Assembly: GCF_010501015.1 (NCBI RefSeq)
Contig: NZ_QVML01000004.1
Coordinates: forward strand, 62,001 to 126,000
Direction of reading: 5' to 3'
Source of the DNA: Bacteroides sp. 214
GTDB lineage: Bacteria > Bacteroidota > Bacteroidia > Bacteroidales > Bacteroidaceae
DNA length: 64,000 nucleotides
A program made the position numbers and the translations under genes. This document shows positions 54,925-64,000 of this stretch, in pieces. Under the pieces are notes generated by a model, which was not told where the DNA came from, made no database searches, and saw nothing but the letters and a program-made list of their open reading frames with translations. Position 1 is the first letter of the stretch. Every line of letters begins with the position of its first letter.

Positions 54925-55106
54925 ACGTTCTTCCTAAAACTACTAATAGACGTTATATCAACGACCTGGCCAAAGAATAACCAGTTCAAAAAGATTGCAG
55001 CTGCACAGGTTACACCAACGGGAGTGTGAACTGATGCAGATGCAACTATATGATTTCTTTAAACCACACAAACCACAACAAAAAGTAGTACAAAACCCTC
55101 ACCTAT

Positions 55107-55134
55107 CCGTCTTTATACAAATAACTAAAGACGG
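55107..55134 (+). promoter_or_regulatory. start-proximal hairpin CCGTCTTTA-N10-TAAAGACGG
   Basis: Two perfect 9-bp arms (55107-55115 and 55126-55134) with a 10-base loop end 6 bases before the ATG at 55141, so the structure covers the ribosome-binding region. It could be an operator or a translational control element for the GH2-GH106-esterase operon. Confidence 0.55.
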
Positions 55135-55140
55135 AATAAC

Positions 55141-57990
55141 ATGTTATCGAAGAAAATCAGATTGAGCCTTTGTTTGGCCGTTTCCTTGTGCGCGCTTGCG
55201 CCAATGAGTCTCTATGCGCAACAACAAACCATTATTCACTACCTTTCGGGACGTGGTTCCGACGACATGGTACAGTGGGATTTCTTTTGCACCGATGGTC
55301 GCAACGCGGGTAAGTGGTCTAAGATTGGCGTACCCTCTTGTTGGGAACTGCAAGGGTTTGGAACATATCAGTATGGAATCTCTTTTTATGGTAAACCTTT
55401 CCCCGATGGTATAGCCAATGAAAAGGGAATGTACAAATATGAATTTGATGTGCCCGAAGAGTGGCGTGGCAAGCAGATCAACCTGATATTTGAAGCCTCA
55501 ATGACCGATACGGAGGTGAAGATTAACGGTCGGAAAGCCGGATCTAAGCATCAAGGAGCGTTTTATCGTTTTCAGTACAATGTTACCGACTTATTGAAGT
55601 ATGGCAAGAAGAATTTGCTCGAAGCAACCGTAAGCAAGGAAAGCGAAAATGCCAGTGTAAACCTTGCGGAGCGTCGTGCCGACTATTGGAACTTCGGTGG
55701 CATCTTCCGTCCGGTATTCCTTGAAGTAAAACCGGCACAGAACTTCCGTCATATTGCTATCGATGCGAAAGCAGATGGTAGTTTCTTAGCCAATTGTTAT
55801 CTGAACGCCCCGGTAGAAGGTTCGAACATACGTGTAACCTTGTTCGATGCTCGTGGCAAAAAAGTAAAAGAGCAAACCACAGCAGTAAAAGCAGGAGGCG
55901 ATTGGACTACTTTAAACACGACTCTTTCTAATCCTGCTCTATGGAGTGCTGAAACACCGAACCTCTATAAAGCTCAATTTGAATTATTGTCCAAAGAGGG
56001 GAAACTATTGCACAGCGAAACAACATCATTTGGATTCCGCACGATTGAAGTACGCGAAAGCGATGGGATGTACGTAAATGGTGTGCGCATTATGCATCGT
56101 GGAGTAAACCGCCATAGCTTCCGTCCCGAAAGCGGGCGAACACTGAGCAAAGCCGAGAATATAGCCGATGTGTTGCTGATGAAGGCGATGAATATGAATG
56201 CTGTTCGTTTGTCGCATTACCCTGCCGACCCCGATTTCTTGTATGCTTGCGATAGCCTGGGGTTGTATGTAATGGATGAACTTGGTGGATGGCATGGAAA
56301 ATATGACACACCAACAGGAAAGAAACTAATTCCCGGAATGGTAGAACGCGATGTTAACCACCCGTCGGTTATCTGGTGGAGTAATGGTAACGAGAAAGGC
56401 TGGAACGTAGAACTCGATGATGAATTCCATAAATACGATCCTCAGAAGCGCCCCGTTATTCATCCGCAGGGTAACTTCGGCGGCTTTGAAACCATGCACT
56501 ATCGCTCGTATGGCGAGAGCCAAAACTATATGCGTCTTCCCGAAATATTCTGCCCCACCGAATTCCTTCATGGCTTGTATGATGGCGGACACGGTGCCGG
56601 TCTGTGGGATTATTGGGAGATGATGCGTAAACATCCTCGTTGTATTGGTGGTTATCTGTGGGTGCTTGCCGACGAAGGAGTGAAGCGTGTGGATATGGAT
56701 GGTTTTATCGACAATCAAGGAAACTACGGAGCCGATGGTATTGTAGGGCCGCACCACGAAAAAGAGGGTAGCTTCTATACCATTAAAGAAATATGGAATC
56801 CTGTGCAGGTAATGAACAAGGCTATAGATGCTGACTTCGACGGAGTGTTCTCTATCGAAAATCGCTATGATTTCTTAAATACAAATACCTGTCGCTTTGT
56901 GTGGCAGCAAGTACAATTCCCAGCGCCCGATGCTACCAGTAGTGCTAAAGTGTTGAAACAAGGCGAATTAAAAGGAAGTGATATTCCGGCACATCAGGCA
57001 GGCACATTGGATATTAAAACTCGCATAGACGCGGCAGCCGATGCCCTGTTCCTGACTGCTATTGATGCAACAGGACATGAGCTATGGCGCTGGTCTTTCC
57101 CTATAAAGAAGGAAAAAATAGCACAAACCGTACAAGGTAATATACCAACGTACACCGAAAACGACGATGAAATGGTGGTAAAAGCAGCCGATGCTAATTA
57201 TACATTCTCTAAAAAAGATGGACAACTGAAACAGGTTGTCGTAGGAGGTCGTACCATTAGCTTTACCAACGGTCCTCGTTTTATTGCCGCTCGTCGTGCC
57301 GACCGCTCGCTCGATCGTTTTTACAACCACGATGACAAACAAGCTAAAGCCAAAGAGCGTACCTATGACGAATTTGAAGATGCCGGTGTATTCGTAAACC
57401 TTACAGCAGATAAAGCCGACAATCATTTAATCATAACTGCCAACTACAAACTTGGTTGCTTAGACAAAGCACAGTGGACAGTAGCCCCCGACGGTACACT
57501 GGCCTTAGATTATACCTATAACTTCTCGGGAGTGGTAGAGCTGATGGGGGTTCGTTTCGATTATCCCGAAGAAAAAGTAATCAGCAAACGTTGGCTTGGT
57601 GCAGGACCTTATCGGGTGTGGCAAAATCGCCTACATGGCACGATATATGATGTGTGGGAAAATGATTACAACGATCCTATCCCGGGCGAAACATTTACTT
57701 ATCCTGAGTTTAAAGGGTATTTTGCCAATGTGTCGTGGATGGATATTCGTACGCAAGAGGGAACCATTTCTATTACTAATGAAACTCCCAATTCATACAT
57801 AGGCGTTTACCAACCACGCGATGGCCGCGATCGTTTGCTTTATACACTACCCGAGAGTGGCATCTCTGTATTGGATGTGATACCTGCTGTACGCAATAAA
57901 GTAAATTCGACAGACCTTTGCGGACCTTCTTCGCAGGCTGTTCAAACAGATGGTGTACGTACAGGTAGAATGATTTTGCGATTTAAATAA
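55141..57990 (+). CDS. GH2 glycoside hydrolase, secreted
   Basis: The 949-residue protein has a signal peptide (MLSKKIRLSLCLAVSLCALA, ending SLYAQ). It follows the GH2 layout: sandwich domain (GVPSCWELQGFGTYQYGI), immunoglobulin-like domain, TIM barrel with acid/base Glu418 (WWSNGNEKGW) and nucleophile Glu474 (CPTEFLHGLYDGG), and C-terminal beta domains. The nucleophile region differs from LacZ-type enzymes, so a substrate other than lactose-like galactosides is likely. It begins a group with GH106 and an SGNH esterase, but a -7-like element also precedes the GH106 gene. Confidence 0.85.
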   Translation: MLSKKIRLSLCLAVSLCALAPMSLYAQQQTIIHYLSGRGSDDMVQWDFFCTDGRNAGKWSKIGVPSCWELQGFGTYQYGISFYGKPFPDGIANEKGMYKYEFDVPEEWRGKQINLIFEASMTDTEVKINGRKAGSKHQGAFYRFQYNVTDLLKYGKKNLLEATVSKESENASVNLAERRADYWNFGGIFRPVFLEVKPAQNFRHIAIDAKADGSFLANCYLNAPVEGSNIRVTLFDARGKKVKEQTTAVKAGGDWTTLNTTLSNPALWSAETPNLYKAQFELLSKEGKLLHSETTSFGFRTIEVRESDGMYVNGVRIMHRGVNRHSFRPESGRTLSKAENIADVLLMKAMNMNAVRLSHYPADPDFLYACDSLGLYVMDELGGWHGKYDTPTGKKLIPGMVERDVNHPSVIWWSNGNEKGWNVELDDEFHKYDPQKRPVIHPQGNFGGFETMHYRSYGESQNYMRLPEIFCPTEFLHGLYDGGHGAGLWDYWEMMRKHPRCIGGYLWVLADEGVKRVDMDGFIDNQGNYGADGIVGPHHEKEGSFYTIKEIWNPVQVMNKAIDADFDGVFSIENRYDFLNTNTCRFVWQQVQFPAPDATSSAKVLKQGELKGSDIPAHQAGTLDIKTRIDAAADALFLTAIDATGHELWRWSFPIKKEKIAQTVQGNIPTYTENDDEMVVKAADANYTFSKKDGQLKQVVVGGRTISFTNGPRFIAARRADRSLDRFYNHDDKQAKAKERTYDEFEDAGVFVNLTADKADNHLIITANYKLGCLDKAQWTVAPDGTLALDYTYNFSGVVELMGVRFDYPEEKVISKRWLGAGPYRVWQNRLHGTIYDVWENDYNDPIPGETFTYPEFKGYFANVSWMDIRTQEGTISITNETPNSYIGVYQPRDGRDRLLYTLPESGISVLDVIPAVRNKVNSTDLCGPSSQAVQTDGVRTGRMILRFK

Positions 57991-57991
57991 G

Positions 57992-57999
57992 TATCTTTG
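57992..57999 (+). promoter_or_regulatory. possible internal -7 element before the GH106 gene
   Basis: TATCTTTG matches TAnnTTTG right after the GH2 stop codon. No TTTG -33 box lies at 19-21 bases, so it may be chance or a weak internal promoter. Confidence 0.35.
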
Positions 58000-58002
58000 T
58001 GT

Positions 58003-61000
58003 ATGTGGAATAAAATGCGGTTTTTGTTGGTTGCTATTTTCTTGTTTGTTACACAACTTTGTGTAGCACAAATGCCTCTACACCAACAATTTCAAACACC
58101 TTCTCAAGAGGCAAAACCTTGGGCAATATGGCATTGGATGTTTGGTGCTTTCTCCAAAGATGCTTTGACTGCTGACTTGGAAGCGATGAAAGAAGTTGGT
58201 TTAGGTGGTGCGTTTATTCTTACGATTAAATCGCCCGAACAAGGTCCCGACTTTCCTACACCCTACAGGCAGCTAACACCCGAATGGTGGGACATGATAC
58301 ATCATGCGATGAAAGAAGCCGACCGGTTGGACTTGAAACTTGGTATGCACATCTGTGATGGTTTTGCGCTGGCAGGCGGTCCGTGGATAACTCCCGAAGA
58401 GTCTATGCAAAGAATTGTTTGGACAGATACGATTGTATCGGGCGGAAAACTAAATGAGCTACTTCTTTCCCAACCTGAAACAAAAGAAGGCTATTACAAA
58501 GATATCGCGCTCTATGCTTTACCTGTAAAAGAGCAAAAAAAGGAAGTTATTCCTGTTATCACCACTTCTGCCGAAGTAGATACTACCGGAGGCTCTTTTC
58601 GTGTAAATGTGGAACAAATTACAGACCCAACATCTCTTGGCGCTTGGATACAGTATGAATATGCGGAACCCTTTACCTGTCATAATATTGAAATAACCAA
58701 AGTCAATAACAACTATCAGGCACAGCGCTTAAAGGTGATGGCAAGTGATGATGGGGTGAATTTTCGATTGGTGAAACAGTTGATACCTGCCCGCCAAGGT
58801 TGGCAGAACTATGATTTCAACGATACACATGCTATTCCTCCTACCACAGCGCGTTATTTCCGTTTTTATTGGAATCCGGCCGGTTCCGAAGCGGGTAGTG
58901 AAGATATGAACGATGCTAAATGGAAAGCCAATCTTCGTATCAACAAGTTGTTGTTACATAGTACTCCACGTGTGCATCACTGGGAAGGAAAAACCGGATT
59001 GGCATGGCGCGTAGCCAATGAAACAACAGAAGAAGAAGTGCCACAATCCGATTGCATCAGGCAGGAAGAGGTCATCAACCTGACGGCTGCGCTGAAAGAG
59101 GGAAAGCTATCTGCCGAACTTCCCCAAGGAAATTGGAAGCTACTTCGTATAGGGCACACCTCTAACGGGCATGTCAATGCTACCGGTGGAGCAGGCAAAG
59201 GATTGGAATGTAATAAGTTTGACCGGGCTATTGTGCGGAAGCAGTTGGAGAATTGGCTGGGTGCTGCCTTTAGGCAAACAGACCCGGCACTGGCACGTCG
59301 TGTGTTGAAGTCTATCTTTGTAGATAGCTGGGAATGTGGCACACAGAACTGGAGTAGTAATTTTGCTGCCGAATTTAAGGTGCGTCGTGGTTACGATCTA
59401 ATGCCTTATCTACCTTTGCTTACCGGTCTACCCATGGAAAGCATCGAAGCTTCCGAGCGAATTCTTCGCGATGTACGCACCACGATGGGCGAACTTGTAA
59501 CAGATGTTTTCTATACCGAACTGGCTGCTTTTGCCAAAGATTATGACTGCGAAACATCTATTGAGAACGTAGCCCCTACCATGATTGCCGATGGAATGCA
59601 ACATTACCAACTTGCCGACCGCCCGATGGGAGAGTTCTGGTTGCGTAGCCCCACTCATGATAAAACGAACGATATGCTGGATGCCATTAGTGGTGCGCGT
59701 ATTTACGGGAAAAATATAGTGCAGGCGGAGGCACTTACACAAATACGTGGAAATTGGGATGAACACCCGGGTATGCTGAAAGCAATACTCGACCGCAATT
59801 ATGCGCTTGGTATTAATAAAATGGTATTTCATGTCTTTGTGCATAACCCTTGGATGGATCGCAAACCGGGCATGACGCTAGATGGCATCGGCCTCTTTTT
59901 TCAGCGCGACCAAACGTGGTGGAAACATGGAGCTAAAGCATTGGTAAGCTATGCTACACGAGTACAAAGTCTGCTTCAATATGGAACTCCTGTAGTGGAT
60001 ATTGCTGTCTTTACCGGTGAAGAGATGCCACGAAGAGCTGTTCTTCCGGAACGGCTACTGCCTTCATTACCCGGACTGTTTGGCGCAGAGCAAGTTGCTT
60101 ATGAAAAGAAACGCCTTGCTAACGAAGGTATTCCTATGCGTAGTATAGCAGGAGTAAACCATACCGCTAATATGGCCGACCCCGAAAAGTGGATAAACCC
60201 ACTGCGTGGATATGCGTATGACTCCTTTAATAAAGATGCGCTGCTTCGATTGGCAAAAGTCGAGAATGGACGCGTAGTACTGCCTGGTGGAGCTTCTTAT
60301 AAAGTGTTGGTATTGCCACAAGCTCGTCCTATGAATCCAAGTAATATACCGCTATCTATCGAAGTAAAAGCTAAAATAGATGAGTTCCGTAAGGGTGGAG
60401 TGATTATCCCAGATATTCCTTATAAAGATGAAACCTTTGCAGAATGGCAATTGGAACGAGATGTGATTCTGCCAGCAAACATTGCGTGGACACATCGTAG
60501 AGGCAATGAAGGCGATGTGTACTTTATAGCCAACCAAGCCGATAGCCCAGTCACTTTTGATGCCTCTTTCCGTGTGGTGGGGAATGTTGAGTTGTGGAAT
60601 CCCATGACGGGAGAAATACTTCAACCCATACATGCTGAAATAAAAGGAAATTGCACCGTTGTTTCGATAAAACTGGATGCTAACGAATCGGTGTTTGTGG
60701 TGTTCCCTAAAGAAACAAAGGCACAAATAGTCAATGCTCAAACGAAGAGTCCGGTTGTGCTTCCAATAAAAATAGGAGTGTGGAATGTGCACTTCCCTGC
60801 TATTGAACAAACGTTTAGAAAGAACGAGCTTTTCGACTGGAGCAAAGAAGAAAATGAAAAGGTAAAATATTATTCGGGTACGGCAATTTATCGCACCACA
60901 TTCAAGTGGAAAGGTAAAATAAAGGGACGTGTCTACCTGTCACTAGGCGAAATAGCCAATATTGCTAATGTTCGTGTAAACGGTATTGATTGTGGCACGG

Positions 61001-61221
61001 TATGGACAGCACCTCTTGAAATAGAAATAACCCATGCACTTAAGAAGGGTAACAATGAACTACACATTGAGGTAGAGAATACTTGGGCAAATGCAATTAA
61101 TGGGTTGGATAATAACAAAGTTCCCTTTGAGGGTATTTGGACGAACGGTAAGTATCGCCGTAAAGAAAACAACTTATTGCCTGCCGGGCTATTAGGACCG
61201 ATTGAAATTGTATTAAAATAA
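58003..61221 (+). CDS. GH106 alpha-L-rhamnosidase
   Basis: Start at 58003 (1072 residues); a TTG at 57997 in the same frame and an ATG at 58015 are alternatives. The signal peptide is MWNKMRFLLVAIFLFVTQLC, cleaved after VAQ. GH106 features are clear: WAIWHWMFGAFSKDALTADL, MHICDGFALAGGPWITPEES, LRIGHTSNGHVNATGGAGKG, SIFVDSWECGTQNW, and a C-terminal sandwich (RVNGIDCGTVWTAPLEIEI). GH106 enzymes remove alpha-L-rhamnose from pectic side chains, including rhamnogalacturonan II. The esterase gene starts 6 bases after its stop. Confidence 0.9.
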   Translation: MWNKMRFLLVAIFLFVTQLCVAQMPLHQQFQTPSQEAKPWAIWHWMFGAFSKDALTADLEAMKEVGLGGAFILTIKSPEQGPDFPTPYRQLTPEWWDMIHHAMKEADRLDLKLGMHICDGFALAGGPWITPEESMQRIVWTDTIVSGGKLNELLLSQPETKEGYYKDIALYALPVKEQKKEVIPVITTSAEVDTTGGSFRVNVEQITDPTSLGAWIQYEYAEPFTCHNIEITKVNNNYQAQRLKVMASDDGVNFRLVKQLIPARQGWQNYDFNDTHAIPPTTARYFRFYWNPAGSEAGSEDMNDAKWKANLRINKLLLHSTPRVHHWEGKTGLAWRVANETTEEEVPQSDCIRQEEVINLTAALKEGKLSAELPQGNWKLLRIGHTSNGHVNATGGAGKGLECNKFDRAIVRKQLENWLGAAFRQTDPALARRVLKSIFVDSWECGTQNWSSNFAAEFKVRRGYDLMPYLPLLTGLPMESIEASERILRDVRTTMGELVTDVFYTELAAFAKDYDCETSIENVAPTMIADGMQHYQLADRPMGEFWLRSPTHDKTNDMLDAISGARIYGKNIVQAEALTQIRGNWDEHPGMLKAILDRNYALGINKMVFHVFVHNPWMDRKPGMTLDGIGLFFQRDQTWWKHGAKALVSYATRVQSLLQYGTPVVDIAVFTGEEMPRRAVLPERLLPSLPGLFGAEQVAYEKKRLANEGIPMRSIAGVNHTANMADPEKWINPLRGYAYDSFNKDALLRLAKVENGRVVLPGGASYKVLVLPQARPMNPSNIPLSIEVKAKIDEFRKGGVIIPDIPYKDETFAEWQLERDVILPANIAWTHRRGNEGDVYFIANQADSPVTFDASFRVVGNVELWNPMTGEILQPIHAEIKGNCTVVSIKLDANESVFVVFPKETKAQIVNAQTKSPVVLPIKIGVWNVHFPAIEQTFRKNELFDWSKEENEKVKYYSGTAIYRTTFKWKGKIKGRVYLSLGEIANIANVRVNGIDCGTVWTAPLEIEITHALKKGNNELHIEVENTWANAINGLDNNKVPFEGIWTNGKYRRKENNLLPAGLLGPIEIVLK

Positions 61222-61227
61222 ACAATA

Positions 61228-62646
61228 ATGAAACAGAAACTTATCTCTTTGCTTTTTGTCGTAAGCTTCGCACTGTCGCTCTTTGCGGAGGTTAAGCTGC
61301 CTTCTTTCTTTGCAGATGGTATGGTGTTACAGCAACAAACAGAGGCCAGACTGTGGGGAACAACTTCTGCACAAAAGAAAGTAACCGTTACCACCAGCTG
61401 GGATGGAAAAGTATACACTACCGTTGCCGACAATGCCGGTGCGTGGAAGCTAAGTGTTAATACCCCTACTGCAGGTGGACCATACGATATAACCTTTGAC
61501 GATGGCAAGAAGACTGTATTGAAGAACGTGTTGATTGGCGAAGTATGGATATGCTCGGGCCAGAGCAACATGGAGATGCCAATGAAAGGTTTCAAAAATC
61601 AACCTGTTGAAGGTTCTAATATGGATGTATTGAAAAGCCGAAATCCTAATATTCGTCTGTTTACCGGCAAACGTACGTCGACATTGCTGCCACAAGCCGA
61701 TATTGTAGGCGAATGGAAAGAAGCGACCCCCGAAAGTGTTTATGATTTTAGTGCGACGGCTTATTATTTCGGACAATTAGTGCAGGAAATTACCGATGTA
61801 CCCGTAGGATTAATAGTTATAGCTTGGGGTGGATCGGCTTGTGAAGCATGGATGACGGAGGAATGGTTGAAACCTTTTCCCGGCAAACCAATTCCAAGAG
61901 TACAAAAAGATATAACCTCACCCAACCGTACAGCGACCGTACTTTACAATGGTATGTTGCATCCGCTCATTGGTGTTGCTATGCGTGGTGTAATATGGTA
62001 TCAGGGTGAAGACAATTACGACCGTGCACACACATATGCCGATATGTTTGCTACGATGATACAAGGCTGGCGTAGTGAGTGGGGGATAGGCGACTTCCCG
62101 TTTTACTATTGTCAGATAGCTCCGTTTGATTACAGCATTGTAACCGCAAAAGGGAACGAAGTTATTAATTCGGCATATTTGCGCGAAGCTCAGGCACAGG
62201 TAGAACATCGTGTTCCAAACACCGGAATGGCGGTGTTGTTGGATACGGGCGAAGAAAAGTGTATTCATCCGAGCAATAAACGAACTGCGGGCGAACGATT
62301 GGCATTGCTGGCACTCAATAGAACATATGGCGTGAAGGGAGTAAGCGGCGACAGCCCGTACTATAACTCTATGGAGATTAAAGGAGACACAATTGTGCTT
62401 TCTTTTGAACGTGCACCGATGTGGATTTGCGCGAAGGAGTTTGAATCAACAAACTTTACCATTGCTGGCGAAGATAAAGTGTTTTACCCGGCTAAAGCAT
62501 GGATATCGCGTAGTAAGGTTTTTGTAAAAAGCGAGCAGGTAAAGAACCCTGTAGCTGCACGTTATGGGTTTGCCAATATGGTACAAGGTGATTTGTTTGG
62601 CGGCGACGGACTACCCGTTTCTTCGTTTCGCACAGATAACTGGTAA
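61228..62646 (+). CDS. SGNH-type carbohydrate O-acetylesterase (sialate-O-acetylesterase family)
   Basis: The 472-residue protein has a signal peptide (MKQKLISLLFVVSFALSLFA). SGNH blocks are visible: Ser113 in CSGQSNMEMP, Gly/Asn regions in GLIVIAWGGSACEAW and GVIWYQGEDN, and His347 in KCIHPSNK. An N-terminal beta domain starts PSFFADGMVLQQQT. Such proteins are called 9-O-acetylesterases but in plant-glycan loci remove acetyl groups from pectin or xylan sugars. Next to GH106 and GH2, a pectin side-chain acetyl is the likelier target. Confidence 0.85.
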   Translation: MKQKLISLLFVVSFALSLFAEVKLPSFFADGMVLQQQTEARLWGTTSAQKKVTVTTSWDGKVYTTVADNAGAWKLSVNTPTAGGPYDITFDDGKKTVLKNVLIGEVWICSGQSNMEMPMKGFKNQPVEGSNMDVLKSRNPNIRLFTGKRTSTLLPQADIVGEWKEATPESVYDFSATAYYFGQLVQEITDVPVGLIVIAWGGSACEAWMTEEWLKPFPGKPIPRVQKDITSPNRTATVLYNGMLHPLIGVAMRGVIWYQGEDNYDRAHTYADMFATMIQGWRSEWGIGDFPFYYCQIAPFDYSIVTAKGNEVINSAYLREAQAQVEHRVPNTGMAVLLDTGEEKCIHPSNKRTAGERLALLALNRTYGVKGVSGDSPYYNSMEIKGDTIVLSFERAPMWICAKEFESTNFTIAGEDKVFYPAKAWISRSKVFVKSEQVKNPVAARYGFANMVQGDLFGGDGLPVSSFRTDNW

Positions 62647-62660
62647 CATACGAGTATAAT

Positions 62661-64000
62661 ATGAGAAAAAGGATATATCTATTATTTATTGCAACAATCA
62701 CTGTGCTGACCCTTTATGCTCAGCCCACTCCTTTTGTGTGGAACTCTCCCAGTCAAAACTCTTCTGAATCTATGCCATGTGGTGGTGGAGACATCGGAAT
62801 GAATGTATGGGTAGAGAATGGTGATATCCTTTTCTATATAAACCGTAGCGGTACATTTGATGAACACAATACATTGTTGAAACTGGGACGGGTACGTCTG
62901 CGTTTGTCACCCAATCCGTTTGAAAATGCGAAAGACTTTTGCCAAACACTCAATCTGAATGATGGCTTTGTCGAAATCTCTGCCGGTGGAACGAATATAC
63001 ATCTTTGGGCAAGTATACATACACCGGTGATACACCTGGAAGTTAATAGCCGTCGACCTGTAACCGCCGAACTCTTTTATGAGAACTGGCGTTATCAAGA
63101 CCGCCCGATACGCAAGGGCGAAGGGCAGCAAAACTCTTACAAATGGGCACCACCCAAAGGTAGCTATACAGCCAAAGATTCGATTGTTGCTATTGGTAAC
63201 GAACTCGTTTTTTATCATCGCAATCCTAAACAGACAGTGTTTGATGCGGTAGTAGCCCAACAAGGAATGGATGTGGTGAAGGATAGTATGATGAATCCAT
63301 TGGCACACCTAACTTTTGGTGGAAAGCTACGAGGAAACAATCTTGTTTACAGTGGTACGCAAGAGAGAACTTACGCCGGAACCGATTATCGCGCCTGGCG
63401 CTTTCGTACTTCTCAACCGGTGCGCCGGGAATATATTCGTATAGCTTTGCATACCGAGCAGACCGAAAGTATTGAACAATGGCAGCACAACCTGCACCAA
63501 ACAGCTACTGCTATTCACTTGGGTAATGAAAAGAAAGAAGCCCGTGCCTGGTGGAATAATTTCTGGAAACGTAGCCATATTACGGCAATCGGTGCTGCCG
63601 AAGAGATAACCCGCAATTATACTCTCTTTCGTTATATGCTTGGTTGTAATGCTTATGGCACTGCACCGACAAAATTTAACGGTGGGCTCTTTACATTCGA
63701 CCCATGTTATGTAGATAGTACACAAAACTTTACTCCCGACTATCGTAAATGGGGTGGTGGTACTATGACTGCGCAGAATCAGCGTCTCGTCTACTGGCCA
63801 ATGCTTAAGAGTGGCGATGCGGATATGATGACAACACAGTTTGATTTCTATAATCGTATATTAGGTAATGCAGAGCTGCGTTCCAGAGTTTACTGGGGGC
63901 ACAACGGTGCCTGTTTTACCGAGCAAATTGAAAATTTTGGATTGCCCAATCCGGCAGAGTATGGTTTTAAACGTCCCGACTGGTTTGATAAAGGCTTAGA
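62661..64000 (+). CDS. DUF5703/GH95-like secreted glycoside hydrolase, N-terminal part (runs off the window)
   Basis: An open frame starts at 62661 with signal peptide MRKRIYLLFIATITVLTLYAQ and continues for 446 codons to the window end without a stop. The opening PTPFVWNSPSQNSSESMPCG and GGGDIGMNVWVENGDI resemble DUF5703/GH95-type N-terminal domains, followed by the beginning of an (alpha/alpha)6 barrel (WWNNFWKRSHI, NYTLFRYMLGCNAYG). It starts 14 bases after the esterase gene. The catalytic residues probably lie beyond the window. Confidence 0.75.
   Translation, partial: MRKRIYLLFIATITVLTLYAQPTPFVWNSPSQNSSESMPCGGGDIGMNVWVENGDILFYINRSGTFDEHNTLLKLGRVRLRLSPNPFENAKDFCQTLNLNDGFVEISAGGTNIHLWASIHTPVIHLEVNSRRPVTAELFYENWRYQDRPIRKGEGQQNSYKWAPPKGSYTAKDSIVAIGNELVFYHRNPKQTVFDAVVAQQGMDVVKDSMMNPLAHLTFGGKLRGNNLVYSGTQERTYAGTDYRAWRFRTSQPVRREYIRIALHTEQTESIEQWQHNLHQTATAIHLGNEKKEARAWWNNFWKRSHITAIGAAEEITRNYTLFRYMLGCNAYGTAPTKFNGGLFTFDPCYVDSTQNFTPDYRKWGGGTMTAQNQRLVYWPMLKSGDADMMTTQFDFYNRILGNAELRSRVYWGHNGACFTEQIENFGLPNPAEYGFKRPDWFDKGL

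Noticed and set aside
54925..55106. A small gene between the DUF4377-like lipoprotein and the GH2 gene
   Set aside because: No frame of useful length, signal peptide or recognisable motif is present.

Overview
The window looks like a chromosomal segment of an anaerobic, glycan-degrading member of the Bacteroidota, most likely order Bacteroidales. Evidence: fimbrillin-like lipoproteins, a GLPGLI/TonB-type receptor pair, HU-like and VirE-like genes, LytS/LytTR regulators, many promoters with the Bacteroides -7 element TAnnTTTG, and a very high density of secreted glycoside hydrolases. All family calls come from reading motifs by eye; no database search was run.

Layout. (1) 1-5674: end of a GH95 gene, a GH140-like gene, and a GH78 rhamnosidase fused to a sialidase-fold domain. 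(2) 5747-10287: a small outer-membrane barrel gene, a LytS/LytTR two-component pair, and a membrane TPR-AraC regulator. (3) 10394-14056: a tandem duplication of a fimbrillin-like lipoprotein plus a 73-74 aa peptide. (4) 14219-16687: an HU-like/VirE-like gene pair bounded by about 130-bp inverted repeats, with a third, solitary copy of that repeat at 47655-47784. (5) 16947-33038: a tightly packed ten-gene operon: GH127, beta-helix (GH141-like), cytosolic GH78-like, DapA-family aldolase, SSS symporter, second beta-helix, cytosolic GH31, UroD-like methyltransferase, corrinoid protein, second SSS symporter. (6) 33747-35501: a shrunken copy of a TPR regulator, and a lipoprotein with a small membrane protein. 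(7) 35540-37241 (minus): a MetH-activation-like protein and an MtaA-like methyltransferase, divergent from a GH67N-like/GH2 operon (37350-47530). (8) 48040-54924: a full-length TPR-LuxR regulator, the GLPGLI/receptor pair, a regulator pseudogene and a small lipoprotein. (9) 55141-64000: GH2, GH106, SGNH esterase, and a partial GH95-like gene.

How the genes may work together. The enzyme set (GH140, GH127, GH141-like, GH78, GH106, GH95, GH31, a beta-propeller-GH2 fusion) resembles the kit known for side chains of rhamnogalacturonan II. No SusC/SusD pair is present; two sodium symporters and two hydrolases without signal peptides suggest that small glycosides enter the cytosol. The striking part is a complete corrinoid methyl-transfer set: methyltransferase 1, corrinoid protein, MtaA-like methyltransferase 2 and a reactivase-like protein. 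It is embedded in this sugar locus, immediately after a GH31 alpha-xylosidase-type gene. I infer that it removes O-methyl groups from plant sugars such as 2-O-methyl-xylose, 2-O-methyl-fucose or 4-O-methyl-glucuronate, and hands the methyl to a thiol or folate. A second striking feature is a set of five intergenic arrays of palindromes, each with a different sequence but all with the same 22-bp pitch. Each lies upstream of a regulator or DNA-binding gene.
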